A DNA stretch of 64,000 bases, from assembly GCF_036192275.1 (NCBI RefSeq), contig NZ_CP108088.1, positions 5,333,501 through 5,397,500 of the forward strand. Reading direction: 5' to 3'. Under the pieces are notes generated by a model, which saw nothing but the letters and a program-made list of their open reading frames with translations, was not told the origin of the DNA and searched no databases. Made by a program: the position numbers and the translations under genes. Of this stretch, positions 46,138 to 54,951 are shown piece after piece (within the stretch, counting starts at the first letter, position 1; the number at the start of each line of letters is the position of its first letter). This DNA is from Streptomyces sp. NBC_00250. Its GTDB lineage: Bacteria; Actinomycetota; Actinomycetes; Streptomycetales; Streptomycetaceae.

Positions 46138-46656
46138 TCAGGAGGTGGGGTGCGTCCCCGAACCGCCGCCCGCGCCCGCACCGGTACCCGTGCCCGTTCC
46201 CGTGGAGGGGCCGCGCTGGGCGACGAGGTGGTCGCGGATCTCCTTGAGGACCTCCAGCTCGCTGATCTCCATGGTCTCCGCGACGCCTTCCTTCGCCTTC
46301 TCGTGCGCCGCACGCTTCGCGAGGATCTTCGCCATCGGCAGGACCATCAGGAAGTAGACGACGCCCGCGGTGATCAGGAAGCTCAGGACCGCACTGAGGA
46401 CCAGGCCCCACTGGATCTGGATGCCCTGCACCTCCCCGTTGACGACCACGCACGAGTCCTTGATGCAGGACGAGTAGCTCTCCAGGTCCTTCGTGCCGAA
46501 GGCGCCGACGACCGGGTTGATGATGCCCTTGACCACCGAGTTCACGATGTTGGTGAACGCGGCACCGATGACGACGGCCACGGCCAGGTCGATCACGTTG
46601 CCGCGCATCAGGAAGGCCTTGAAGCCTCCCAGCAAACTTTCCTTCTTCTCGGCCAC
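46138..46656 (-). CDS. mscL: Large-conductance mechanosensitive channel MscL
   Basis: A 172-residue channel subunit. GFKAFLMRGNVIDLAVAVVIGAAFTNIVNSVVKG is TM1, the most conserved part of MscL, and VLSFLITAGVVYFLMVLPM is TM2. The periplasmic loop has a Cys pair (SSCIKDSCVVV). The cytoplasmic C-terminal helix (VLKEIRDHLVAQ) is followed by an unusual Gly-Thr-Gly-Ala tail of 25 residues, longer than in the family core. It opens under hypo-osmotic shock to release solutes. The GTG at MAEKKESLLG is chosen for AAAGG 8 nt upstream; an ATG 14 codons earlier has no ribosome site. Confidence 0.92.
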   Translation of the reverse strand: MAEKKESLLGGFKAFLMRGNVIDLAVAVVIGAAFTNIVNSVVKGIINPVVGAFGTKDLESYSSCIKDSCVVVNGEVQGIQIQWGLVLSAVLSFLITAGVVYFLMVLPMAKILAKRAAHEKAKEGVAETMEISELEVLKEIRDHLVAQRGPSTGTGTGTGAGAGGGSGTHPTS

Positions 46657-46770
46657 CAAGGTGCCTTTCGTCGCTTGTGTCGCTGTGTGCCGTGCCATTA
46701 GGCCGCGAACGGCGCAGAGCAGTCCAATCCGTACACACGGACCGGTGACTTGACAGGGAGTCAGTGCGAA

Positions 46771-47346
46771 TCAGCACAGCGTCACCGTCAGTTGGGACGT
46801 GACACCGGCACCCGCCAGCGCCGCCGCCGTCGACCGCGGCACGGACAGGACGACGAGCGCCCCTCCGTCCGATCGAGTCTCACCCGGGTGCGGAACTTCG
46901 GCCACTCGGGCGCCCCTGGCGACCACCCGGGCCTCACCCTCCCCGCCGAGCGGCGAGTTGGGCGCGGCGATCACATCGACCCGGTCACCGGGACGCAGCA
47001 GTCGTACGGTCGCGGCGTCGGCGATCCGTACCGGAGCGGACACCAGCCGGACGGCGACGGACGGCCGCGCGCGAGCGGCGACGGTGGCGGTCGGGGCACC
47101 CGGCGACGGCGCTGGTGGTGGCGGGCTGCCGCTCGCGACGGCGAGGGCCGCCGCCACCAGGGCCAGAAGCACCGCCGGTACGAGCCGTCCCCGTCGCAGC
47201 GCCCTGCGCAGCCGGTGCCGGGTGCCCCGTACCCGTAGGGGCTCGAAGGGTGGCACCACGCACGGCGCCGGGACGGGGGACGGGGGAAGGGCGGAGGGAG
47301 GAGCAGGGGAAAGGGAAGGCGCGGGGGAAGGGAAGAGACGCGTCAT
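46771..47346 (-). CDS. SAF-domain / CpaB-RcpC-like exported protein
   Basis: A 191-residue protein. A Pro-rich N-terminus and an Arg-rich stretch (RHRLRRALRRGR) precede one membrane helix (LVPAVLLALVAAALAVA). A periplasmic-side domain of about 100 residues follows, with RPGDRVDVIAAP and VVARGARVAEVP, then ALVVLSVPRSTAAALAGA, as in the RcpC half of Flp-pilus CpaB proteins. No pilus genes are nearby, so a pilus role is not supported. Similar proteins stand near mscL in Streptomyces. The start has no ribosome site and could be downstream. Confidence 0.7.
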   Translation of the reverse strand: MTRLFPSPAPSLSPAPPSALPPSPVPAPCVVPPFEPLRVRGTRHRLRRALRRGRLVPAVLLALVAAALAVASGSPPPPAPSPGAPTATVAARARPSVAVRLVSAPVRIADAATVRLLRPGDRVDVIAAPNSPLGGEGEARVVARGARVAEVPHPGETRSDGGALVVLSVPRSTAAALAGAGVTSQLTVTLC

Positions 47347-47470
47347 CGCGGGTACCGCCGTCCTGGTCGGGAGTGGGATCGGCTCCCACTCTCCGGGCCG
47401 CGCCGATTCCCCGCTCCGGCCTGGGGATCACCCGCCGTCTGTGGACAACTCCCTCACCCTCCCGGGGGGT

Positions 47471-48316
47471 TCACGGCAGTTCGATCCCCAGGTTCCATCC
47501 GTCGTGCGCGTGCGTGCACAGGCAGTCCCGGTCCACCGTCGCCGGCAGCGCGCCCACCGCGTCGAACAGCACCTCGCGCAGCCGTCCCACGTTCTCGCCG
47601 AACACCCGCAGCACCTCGGTGTGGGAGACGCCCTCGCCGGTCTCGGCGCCGGCGTCCAGGTCGGTGACGAGTGCCAGCGAGGTGTAGCAGAGGCCCAGCT
47701 CACGGGCGAGGACGGCCTCGGGGTGGCCGGTCATGCCGACCACCGACCAGCCGGCCGCCGCGTGCCACCGGGACTCGGCCCGGGTGGAGAAGCGGGGCCC
47801 CTCGACCACGACCATCGTTCCGCCGTCGACCGGCTCCCAGCCGCGCCCCCGGGCGGCCTTGACCGCGACCCGCCGCCCGTCCGGGCAGTAGGGGTCGGCG
47901 AAGGTGACGTGGACGACGCGGGGGACGGCTCCGTCGGCCCGTCGCTCCCCGTCGAAGTACGTCTGCGCCCTGGCCTTCGTACGGTCGACGAGCTGGTCGG
48001 GGACGACGAGCGTGCCCGGCCCGTACTCCTCGCGGAGTCCGCCGACCGCGCAGGGTCCGAGGATCTGCCGTACGCCCACGGAGCGCAGGGCCCAGAGGTT
48101 GGCGCGGTAGTTGATGCGGTGCGGCGGGACGCTGTGGCCGCGGCCGTGCCGGGGGAGGAAGGCGACCTGCCGGCCGGCGATCTCGCCGAGGAAGAGGGAG
48201 TCGCTGGGGCTGCCGTACGGGGTGTCGACGGACACCTCCGTGACGTCCTCAAGGAAGGAGTAGAAGCCGGAGCCGCCGATCACGCCGATGTCCGCGTACG
48301 CATCATGGGTCGCCAT
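47471..48316 (-). CDS. mtnP: S-methyl-5'-thioadenosine phosphorylase
   Basis: A 281-residue purine phosphorylase. Family features: ADIGVIGGSGFY at the start, LPRHGRGHSVPPHRINYRAN (phosphate site), GPCAVGGLREEYGPGTLVVPDQLVD, VVVEGPRFSTRAES, and VVGMTGHPEAVLARELGLCYTSLALVTDLDAG with the base-binding Met and Asp residues. It should split methylthioadenosine to adenine and methylthioribose-1-phosphate in methionine salvage; inosine-type specificity is possible. The ATG at MATHDAYAD is chosen over an upstream start that would run into the terminator of the gene before it. Confidence 0.9.
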   Translation of the reverse strand: MATHDAYADIGVIGGSGFYSFLEDVTEVSVDTPYGSPSDSLFLGEIAGRQVAFLPRHGRGHSVPPHRINYRANLWALRSVGVRQILGPCAVGGLREEYGPGTLVVPDQLVDRTKARAQTYFDGERRADGAVPRVVHVTFADPYCPDGRRVAVKAARGRGWEPVDGGTMVVVEGPRFSTRAESRWHAAAGWSVVGMTGHPEAVLARELGLCYTSLALVTDLDAGAETGEGVSHTEVLRVFGENVGRLREVLFDAVGALPATVDRDCLCTHAHDGWNLGIELP

Positions 48317-48348
48317 GACGATCACCCTATGCGCGGTGCGGGGAAACA

Positions 48349-48382
48349 CCGAGGGCCCCGTCGTGAACGACGGGGCCCTCGG
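48349..48382 (-). terminator. Terminator between fmdB-type and MTAP genes
   Basis: A perfect 15-bp stem (ccgagggccccgtcg/complement) with a 4-nt loop. It ends the minus-strand FmdB-type transcript before the MTAP gene. Confidence 0.85.
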
Positions 48383-48451
48383 TGAAGAACGTACGGACGT
48401 TGTCCTGAAACAGGCGCCGGACGTCAGGCATTGCGTGTCGGGCGGCAGGCG

Positions 48452-48784
48452 TCAGGCGGCCGAGCTTCCGGTGCTCGACGAGGACGTCGAGGAGGCGGAG
48501 GCGGACGAGGTCGACGCGGCCGGCTTCGCGTCCGACGTCGAGGACGACGTCGACGAAGACGACGGGGTCGAGGACTTCGACGCGGCCGGCGAGCTGCTGG
48601 ACGACGAGCCGCGGCTGTCGTTCCGGTAGAAGCCGGATCCCTTGAAGACGATGCCGACGGCCGAGAACACCTTCTTCAGGCGGCCCTCGCACTGGGGGCA
48701 CTCGGTCAGCGCGTCATCGGTGAACTTCTGCACCGCCTCGAGGCCTTCGCCGCACTCGGTGCACTGGTACTGGTAGGTCGGCAC
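48452..48784 (-). CDS. FmdB-family zinc-ribbon protein
   Basis: A 110-residue protein. The first 45 residues are the FmdB zinc ribbon: PTYQYQCTECG and TECPQCEGRLKKVFSAVGI with two CxxC pairs. GIVFKGSGFYRND then closes the conserved part. The remainder is a long Ser/Thr/Ala tail. The GTG is chosen for a perfect AGGAGG site 7 nt upstream. FmdB proteins are small putative regulators, named from formamidase gene clusters; their action is unclear. Confidence 0.9.
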   Translation of the reverse strand: MPTYQYQCTECGEGLEAVQKFTDDALTECPQCEGRLKKVFSAVGIVFKGSGFYRNDSRGSSSSSSPAASKSSTPSSSSTSSSTSDAKPAASTSSASASSTSSSSTGSSAA

Positions 48785-48852
48785 TTGTCTTCCTCCTGGC
48801 ACTCACACTCATCGAGTGCTAACGACAATCCATACTGACGTATTCCGCGGGT

Positions 48853-50124
48853 TCAGTCCACCGCCACCGGCACGCGGTGACCGATACCACGCGCCGCGAC
48901 CCGGCTCGTCTCGCGCGGCTTGAGGCGCGAACGCAGGGCGAGGAGCGTGGCCAGGGCGAGCGCCGTGCCCACCATCGGCACCAGGAATCCGGTGCTCGCG
49001 CCGTGGGCGTCGGCGAGGCGGCCGGCGACCGTGACGGCCGCGGCCTGGCCGAGCGCGACGGCGCCGGTGAGCCAGGTGAAGGCCTCGGTGCGGGAGGACG
49101 CCGGGATCAGGGTCTCGACGATGGTGTAGCCGGTGATCAGGGCGGGGGCGATGCACAGGCCCACGACCAGGCCCAGGGCGCCGAGGAGCAGCACCGAGTG
49201 CGTGGTCCACAGCAGGGACGCGGCGACGGTGAGGCCGGCGTAGCCGAGGATCAGTCGGCGGCGGGGGCCGACCTTCCAGGCGACGGTGCCCATGGCGATG
49301 CCCGCGAGCATGTTGCCGGCGGCGAAGATCCCGTACAGCAGACCGTTGGCGCCGGGGTTGCCGATCTCCTCGGTGAAGGCGGTGAGGGAGACCTGCATGC
49401 CGCCGAAGACGGAGCCGATGCCGAGGAAGGCGACGACGAGGACCCGGACGCCGGGGATGGAGAGGGCCGAGCGGCGCGGTTCGCCGGAGCCGGCCGCGGC
49501 GATGCCGAACGCGGGCTGGGTGGCGCGCTGGGCGGCGAAGAAGAGTCCGCCGAAGAGCGTGAGCGCGGCTTCGGCGATCAGGCCGGCGGCCGGGTGGACG
49601 CCGGTGCACAGGGCGGTCGCGAGGACGGGACCGACGACGAAGGTGAACTCGTCCGTCACGGACTCGAAGGCCGCGGCCGTCGGCATCAGCGGGGTGCCGT
49701 CGAGCTTGGCGGCCCAGCGGGCCCGGACCATCGGGCCGACCTGGGGCACGGAGGCGCCGGCGGGCACGGCGGCCAGGAACAGCGCCCACAGCGGGGCGCC
49801 GCTCAGGGCGAGCACCACGAGCAGGGAGACGGACGCGGTGTGGACGAGGACACCGGGGATCAGCACGGCGCGCTGACCGAAGCGGTCGGCGAGCTTGCCG
49901 CTCTGCGGAGCGAACAGCGCCATCGAGACGCCGGTGACGGCGGCGACCGCGCCGGCGCTGCCGAAGGAGCCGGTGGTGTGCTGGACGAGCAGGACGATGC
50001 CGATGGTCAGCATCGCGAAGGGCTGCCGGGCGGCGAAGCCGGGAAGCAGGAAGGACAACGCACCGGGTGTGCGCAGGAGCTGCCCGTAGCCGGGCCGCTT
50101 GTCCGAGATGACCGTGGACGCCAC
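48853..50124 (-). CDS. MFS transporter
   Basis: A 423-residue transporter with about 12 hydrophobic segments. The loop after TM2 reads SGKLADRFGQR, the MFS motif A, and its mirror in the second half is AWKVGPRRRL. The family is the sugar/drug-type MFS often next to house-keeping genes in Streptomyces; the substrate is unknown. The GTG at ASTVISDKRPGYG is chosen for AAAGG 8 nt upstream; the open frame extends 63 codons further but through unlikely sequence. The antiporter gene lies 252 bp upstream on the same strand. Confidence 0.85.
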   Translation of the reverse strand: MASTVISDKRPGYGQLLRTPGALSFLLPGFAARQPFAMLTIGIVLLVQHTTGSFGSAGAVAAVTGVSMALFAPQSGKLADRFGQRAVLIPGVLVHTASVSLLVVLALSGAPLWALFLAAVPAGASVPQVGPMVRARWAAKLDGTPLMPTAAAFESVTDEFTFVVGPVLATALCTGVHPAAGLIAEAALTLFGGLFFAAQRATQPAFGIAAAGSGEPRRSALSIPGVRVLVVAFLGIGSVFGGMQVSLTAFTEEIGNPGANGLLYGIFAAGNMLAGIAMGTVAWKVGPRRRLILGYAGLTVAASLLWTTHSVLLLGALGLVVGLCIAPALITGYTIVETLIPASSRTEAFTWLTGAVALGQAAAVTVAGRLADAHGASTGFLVPMVGTALALATLLALRSRLKPRETSRVAARGIGHRVPVAVD

Positions 50125-50376
50125 GGTCCTGGCCTTTCTGCCGCCTGGTAGCGCGCCCCCGGCACTGTGGTGCGGGTGTCGCCGAGAGCTGTCCTCATGC
50201 GCGTTACTGCGGTAGATACCGGGCCGGCCCCACTGCGGAGGGGCGCCACGGCCGCCATACGGTCGCGCCAGCTCTGCGTCAGGCAGAGTTGGTTCGATCA
50301 GGTGTGCCTTCATGCTACAGGGAGGATCGTCTTCCTGCCTGGGAAAACGCTCCTGCCCTTGAATTAATGCCTCGGA

Positions 50377-51945
50377 TTAACCGGATGTTCGCTTGTGATG
50401 CTCGCCCTGCCGATGGAAGCGCAGGGACGTGTCCGTCGGGGTCGAGGCCGCCGTGGCGCCCCCGGTCCCCAGCCAGCCGGCGAGCTTGCCGCCCTGGCCG
50501 ACCGCGCGCAGTCGCCGCTCGGTGGCGTCCCGTACCGGGTCGGTGGCGACGACGAGGAGTTCGTCGCCGCGCCGCAGGACGGTGGCGGGCCCCGGTACGA
50601 AGCTCGTCTCCTCCCGTACGACGAGGGTGACGGCCGCTCCGGCGGGGAGCCGCAGCTCGGCGACCTCGACGCCGTGCATCCGGGAGTGCTCCGGGATGGC
50701 GACGGAGAGGAGGTGGCCGCGCAGCCGTTCCAGGGGTGCCGACTCGACGCCGAGGTCGGCGGCCTCTCCGGAGTCGCCGAGCTTGAGGGCCTTCGCCAGC
50801 CAGGGCAGGGTCGGCCCCTGGACGAGGGTGTAGACGACGACGAGCACGAAGACGATGTTGAAGATCCGCTCGCTGCCGTCGATGTCGGACACCATCGGGA
50901 TGGTGGCGAGGATGATGGGGACGGCTCCGCGCAGGCCGGCCCAGGACATCAGGGCCTGTTCCTGCCAGGGGATGCGGAAGGGCAGCAGGCTGACCAGCAC
51001 TTCCATGGGCCGTGCGACCACGGTCAGGACCAGGCCGATGACGACCGCGGGCCAGAAGTCGTGGACCAGCTCGTGCGGGGTGACGAGCAGGCCGAGCAGG
51101 ACGAACATGCCGATCTGCGCGATCCAGCCGAGTCCCTCGGCGAAGCCGCGGTTCGCGGGCGCGTGCGGCAGCTTGGCGTTGCCGAGGACCATCGACGCCA
51201 GGTAGACGGCGAGGAAGCCGGAGCCGTGGGCCATGGCACCGGCGGCGTACGCGACGACGGCGATGGCCATGACGGCGATCGGGTAGAGGCCGGAGGCGGG
51301 CAGGGCGACGTGTCGCAGTCCGTAGGCGCCGAGGAAGCCGACGGCGAGACCGACGGCGACGCCGATGGCCAGTTCGAGGGCGATCGTGGCGACGAGGACG
51401 TACCAGTCGTCGACCGGTCCGGCGGTGGAGAAGGCGACGACGAGGATGACGACGGGGGCGTCGTTGAAGCCGGACTCGGCCTCCAGGACACCGGTGACCC
51501 GTGAGGGCAGGGGCACCTTGCGCAGCACGGAGAAGACCGCGGCGGCATCGGTGGAGGAGACGACGGCACCGATGATCAGGGCCTGTCGCCAGTCGAGACC
51601 GACGAGGTAGTGGGCGGCGGCGGCGGTGATGCCCACGCTCACCGCGACGCCGACGGTGGAGAGGACGACCGCGGCGGGCAGCGCCGGCTTGATCTCCTTC
51701 CACTTCGTGCCGAGGCCACCCTCGGCGAGGATCACGACGAGGGCGGCGTAGCCGATGACCTGCGTCAGTTCCGCGTTGTCGAAGGCGACGTTGCCGATGC
51801 CGTCCTGGCCGATGGCGACGCCGATGCCGAGGTAGAGCAGCAGGCTGGGGAGCCCGCTCCGGGACGAGATCCGGACGGCCGCGACCGCGATCAGCAGCAC
51901 GAGGGAGCTGATGAGCAGGAGTTCGTTGAGCTCGTGGACAGTCAG
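50377..51945 (-). CDS. cvrA: K+/H+ antiporter (CvrA/NhaP2-like) with probable CTG start
   Basis: A 522-residue CPA1-type antiporter. About 12 membrane segments occupy 1-385, with LILAEGG-like ALVVILAEGGLGTK, SSTDAAAVFSVLR (the T-D-A-A ion site) and ESGFNDAPVVILV (N-D pair), as in potassium/proton antiporters. A TrkA-C-type cytoplasmic domain follows (IPEHSRMHGVEVAELRLP to DELLVVATDP). It should exchange K+ for H+. The first ATG/GTG in the frame (51900) would cut into TM1. CTG at 51945 gives the expected start LTVHELNELLLISS and has a GGAAGG site at normal spacing, so CTG initiation is proposed. Confidence 0.85.
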   Translation of the reverse strand: MTVHELNELLLISSLVLLIAVAAVRISSRSGLPSLLLYLGIGVAIGQDGIGNVAFDNAELTQVIGYAALVVILAEGGLGTKWKEIKPALPAAVVLSTVGVAVSVGITAAAAHYLVGLDWRQALIIGAVVSSTDAAAVFSVLRKVPLPSRVTGVLEAESGFNDAPVVILVVAFSTAGPVDDWYVLVATIALELAIGVAVGLAVGFLGAYGLRHVALPASGLYPIAVMAIAVVAYAAGAMAHGSGFLAVYLASMVLGNAKLPHAPANRGFAEGLGWIAQIGMFVLLGLLVTPHELVHDFWPAVVIGLVLTVVARPMEVLVSLLPFRIPWQEQALMSWAGLRGAVPIILATIPMVSDIDGSERIFNIVFVLVVVYTLVQGPTLPWLAKALKLGDSGEAADLGVESAPLERLRGHLLSVAIPEHSRMHGVEVAELRLPAGAAVTLVVREETSFVPGPATVLRRGDELLVVATDPVRDATERRLRAVGQGGKLAGWLGTGGATAASTPTDTSLRFHRQGEHHKRTSG

Positions 51946-51970
51946 TGGCCGTTCCTTCCCCTCACGTGCA

Positions 51971-52022
51971 GCCGGATCGTTCTTCCGGCAGCCGTCACAG
52001 GCAGCTGGATCGTTCCTCCAGC
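51971..52022. repeat. Two tandem hairpins with a compensatory change
   Basis: gccgg-atcgttctt-ccggc (51971-51989) and gctgg-atcgttcct-ccagc (52004-52022), 33 bp apart. The middle stem pair is C-G in one and T-A in the other, so pairing is kept. They lie 26 bp upstream of the antiporter start, in the divergent gap with the acylase gene. Confidence 0.75.
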
Positions 52023-52203
52023 GGCCGACACTTCGTTACCTTACCTAATCTTTAACGTTTTCTTGACGCCCTCTTTGCGCACCTCGCTCACCAGTACGGT
52101 TCTCCTCACGGTTGTCTTCCTGACACCGCGTCCGGGCCGTCCGGACGCTGCGCCTAAGGTTGCTCCCGTACTCCAGGACCACCCTGCCCCTCGAAGGACA
52201 GCG

Positions 52204-54951
52204 ATGCCCTCCAACACGACCGCGCCTCCCGCCAAGAAGAAAGGGCGGCGCGCCCGCCTGATCCTCCTCGTCCTGGTCCTCGCCCTGGTCGCGGGTGTCG
52301 GATACGGCGGGTTCTGGGGTGTGAGCACCGTCCGGGCCTCGTTCCCGCAGACCACGGGCGAGATCCGGCTCGACAGCCTCTCCGGTGAGGTCGAGGTCAA
52401 GCGCGACGCCAACGGCGTCCCGCAGATCTACGCGGACAACGAGACGGACCTCTTCCGCGCCCAGGGCTACGTCCAGGCGCAGGACCGCTTCTACGAGATG
52501 GACGTCCGGCGGCACGTGACCGCGGGCCGGCTCTCCGAGATGTTCGGCGAGAGCCAGGTCGAGACGGACACCTTCCTGCGCACGCTCGGCTGGCGCCGGG
52601 TCGCGCAGCAGGAGTACGACAAGGTCCTGACGCCGGAGACGAAGAAGTACCTCCAGGCGTACGCGGAGGGCGTCAACGCCTATCTGAAGGACCGGGACCC
52701 CGCCGACATCTCCGTCGAGTACGCGGCCCTGGCCTTCACCAACGACTACGCGATCGAGCCCTGGACCCCGGTCGACTCGGTGGCCTGGCTCAAGGCGATG
52801 GCCTGGGACCTGCGCGGCAACATGCAGGACGAGATCGACCGCTCGCTGATGACGAGCCGGCTGAGCGCGAGCCAGATCAAGACGCTGTACCCGGAGTACC
52901 CGTACGCGCTCCACCAGCCGATCGTCGACCGGGGTGCGGTCGACGAGTCCACCGGGAAGTTCGACCCGAAGACGAAGCCCGGCGACGGTGACGGTCTGAC
53001 CACCGGCGAGACCCCGGCCTCCGGTTCCTCCGGCTCCTCGGGTTCCTCGCAGGGCATCGAGTCCCAGCTCGGCGCGCTCTCCGAGGTCCTGGACGGCGTC
53101 CCCGCCCTCCTCGGCCCCAACGGCAACGGCATCGGCTCGAACTCCTGGGTCGTCTCCGGCGACTACACGACCTCCGGCAAGCCGCTGCTGGCCAACGACC
53201 CGCACCTCGCGCCGCAGCTGCCGTCCCTCTGGTACCAGATGGGCCTGCACTGCCGCTCGGTCTCGGCGACCTGCCGCTACGACGTCTCCGGCTACACCTT
53301 CTCCGGCATGCCCGGTGTGATCATCGGACACAACGACAAGATCGCCTGGGGTCTCACCAACCTCGGCGCCGACGTCACCGACCTCTACCTGGAGAAGATC
53401 GGCCCCGACGGCTACCTCGTCGACGGCAAGGTCAAGCCCTTCACGGTCCGCGACGAGATCATCAAGGTCGCCGGCGGCGAGGACCGGACGATCACCATCC
53501 GCGCCACCGACCGCGGCCCGCTCGTCTCCGACCGCTCCTCCGAGCTGGAGAAGGTCGGCCAGAAGGCCCCCGTCGGCAACGCCGCCCCCGACCGCGGCGC
53601 CGGCTACGGCGTCTCCCTCCAGTGGACGGCGCTCCAGCCCGGCAAGTCGATGGACGCGATCTTCGCCCTCGACCGCGCCAAGGACTTCACCACCTTCCGG
53701 GCCGCGGCCGAGAACTTCGAGGTCCCGTCCCAGAACCTGATCTACGCCGACACCCAGGGCAACATCGGCTACCAGTCCCCGGGCAAGATCCCGCAGCGCA
53801 GCAAGGGGGACGGCACCCTCCCGGCGCCCGGCTGGGACTCCTCGTACCGGTGGAAGGGCTACATCCCCTTCGACCGGCTGCCGTACGAGTACAACCCGAA
53901 GCGCGGCTACATCGTCACCGCCAACCAGGCCGTGATCGACTCCAAGGCATACCCCGACCTGCTCACCAAGGACTGGGGATACGGCTCGCGCAGCCAGCGG
54001 ATCAACGACCTCATCGAGTCGAAGATCAAGGACGGCGGAAAGATCTCGCCGGACGACATGCGCACCATGCAGACGGACAACCGCAGCGAGATCGCGACCC
54101 TGCTGAACCCGCTGCTGCTGAAGATCGACATCTCGGACCCGTACGTCCGCGAGGCGCAGAAACTGCTCGAAGGCTGGGACTACACCCAGGAGCCGGACTC
54201 GGCCGCCGCCGCCTACTTCAACGCGGTCTGGCGCAACGTCCTCAAGCTGTCCTTCGGCGACAAGCTGCCCAAGGAGCTCCGCGTCGAGGGCGAATGCATC
54301 AACGTGCGCCCGGCCGACGCCACCGGCCCGGTCGACGAGCAGAACAAGCTCGTACGGGAATGCGGCCAGCGCGACCCCGACTCGGCGCAGCCGGACGGCG
54401 GCGACCGCTGGTACGAGGTGGTCCGCCCGCTCCTCAAGCAGGAGAAGAGCGAGTGGTGGGTCACCCCCGGCAACCGCACCGACCAGGCCACCGAGACCCG
54501 TGACCAGCTGCTCGCCCGCGCCATGAAGGACGCGCGCTGGGAGCTGACCGCCAAGCTCGGCAAGGACGTCTCCACCTGGAGCTGGGGTCGGCTGCACCAG
54601 CTGACCCTGAAGAACCAGACCCTCGGCACCGCCGGTCCCGGCGTCGTGCAGCAGCTCCTCAACCGCGGCCCGTGGAACCTGGGCGGCGGCGAGGCGGCCG
54701 TCGACGCCACCGGCTGGAACGCGGCCGGCGGCTACGAGGTCATCTGGGTGCCGTCGATGCGCATGGTCGTCAACGTCGGCGACTGGGACAAGTCCCGGTG
54801 GATCAACCTCACCGGAGCCTCCGGCCACGCCTTCAACTCCCACTACACCGACCAGACGGATGCGTGGGCGAAGGGCGACCTGTACGACTGGGCCTACGGC
54901 AAGGCGGCCGTCGACGCGGCGACGAAGGACACGCTGAGGCTGAAGCCCTGA
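52204..54951 (+). CDS. Penicillin acylase-family Ntn hydrolase
   Basis: A 915-residue protein. A membrane or signal helix (RLILLVLVLALVAGVGYGG) is at 18-37. The alpha part begins with GEVEVKRDANGVPQIYADNETDLFRAQGYVQAQDRFYEMDV, as in the family. A Ser/Gly linker precedes the processing point GIGSNSWVVSG, where Ser312 would become the N-terminal nucleophile of the beta chain. Asn in LTNLGADVTDLY and HNDKIAWG complete the usual site. It should cleave amide bonds of acylated compounds outside the membrane (penicillin G, acyl-homoserine lactones or others); the substrate is unknown. GAAGGA precedes the ATG. Its stop abuts that of the convergent next gene. Confidence 0.9.
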   Translation: MPSNTTAPPAKKKGRRARLILLVLVLALVAGVGYGGFWGVSTVRASFPQTTGEIRLDSLSGEVEVKRDANGVPQIYADNETDLFRAQGYVQAQDRFYEMDVRRHVTAGRLSEMFGESQVETDTFLRTLGWRRVAQQEYDKVLTPETKKYLQAYAEGVNAYLKDRDPADISVEYAALAFTNDYAIEPWTPVDSVAWLKAMAWDLRGNMQDEIDRSLMTSRLSASQIKTLYPEYPYALHQPIVDRGAVDESTGKFDPKTKPGDGDGLTTGETPASGSSGSSGSSQGIESQLGALSEVLDGVPALLGPNGNGIGSNSWVVSGDYTTSGKPLLANDPHLAPQLPSLWYQMGLHCRSVSATCRYDVSGYTFSGMPGVIIGHNDKIAWGLTNLGADVTDLYLEKIGPDGYLVDGKVKPFTVRDEIIKVAGGEDRTITIRATDRGPLVSDRSSELEKVGQKAPVGNAAPDRGAGYGVSLQWTALQPGKSMDAIFALDRAKDFTTFRAAAENFEVPSQNLIYADTQGNIGYQSPGKIPQRSKGDGTLPAPGWDSSYRWKGYIPFDRLPYEYNPKRGYIVTANQAVIDSKAYPDLLTKDWGYGSRSQRINDLIESKIKDGGKISPDDMRTMQTDNRSEIATLLNPLLLKIDISDPYVREAQKLLEGWDYTQEPDSAAAAYFNAVWRNVLKLSFGDKLPKELRVEGECINVRPADATGPVDEQNKLVRECGQRDPDSAQPDGGDRWYEVVRPLLKQEKSEWWVTPGNRTDQATETRDQLLARAMKDARWELTAKLGKDVSTWSWGRLHQLTLKNQTLGTAGPGVVQQLLNRGPWNLGGGEAAVDATGWNAAGGYEVIWVPSMRMVVNVGDWDKSRWINLTGASGHAFNSHYTDQTDAWAKGDLYDWAYGKAAVDAATKDTLRLKP

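Noticed and set aside
46771..47346. Flp pilus assembly gene
   Set aside because: The domain is CpaB/RcpC-like, but no pilin, ATPase or TadBC genes are nearby, so only a domain-level name is given.
52040..52065. An iron-box-like sequence (gattaggtaaggtaacg on the minus strand)
   Set aside because: It resembles half of the DmdR iron box but the second half does not match, and neither neighbouring gene has a link to iron.
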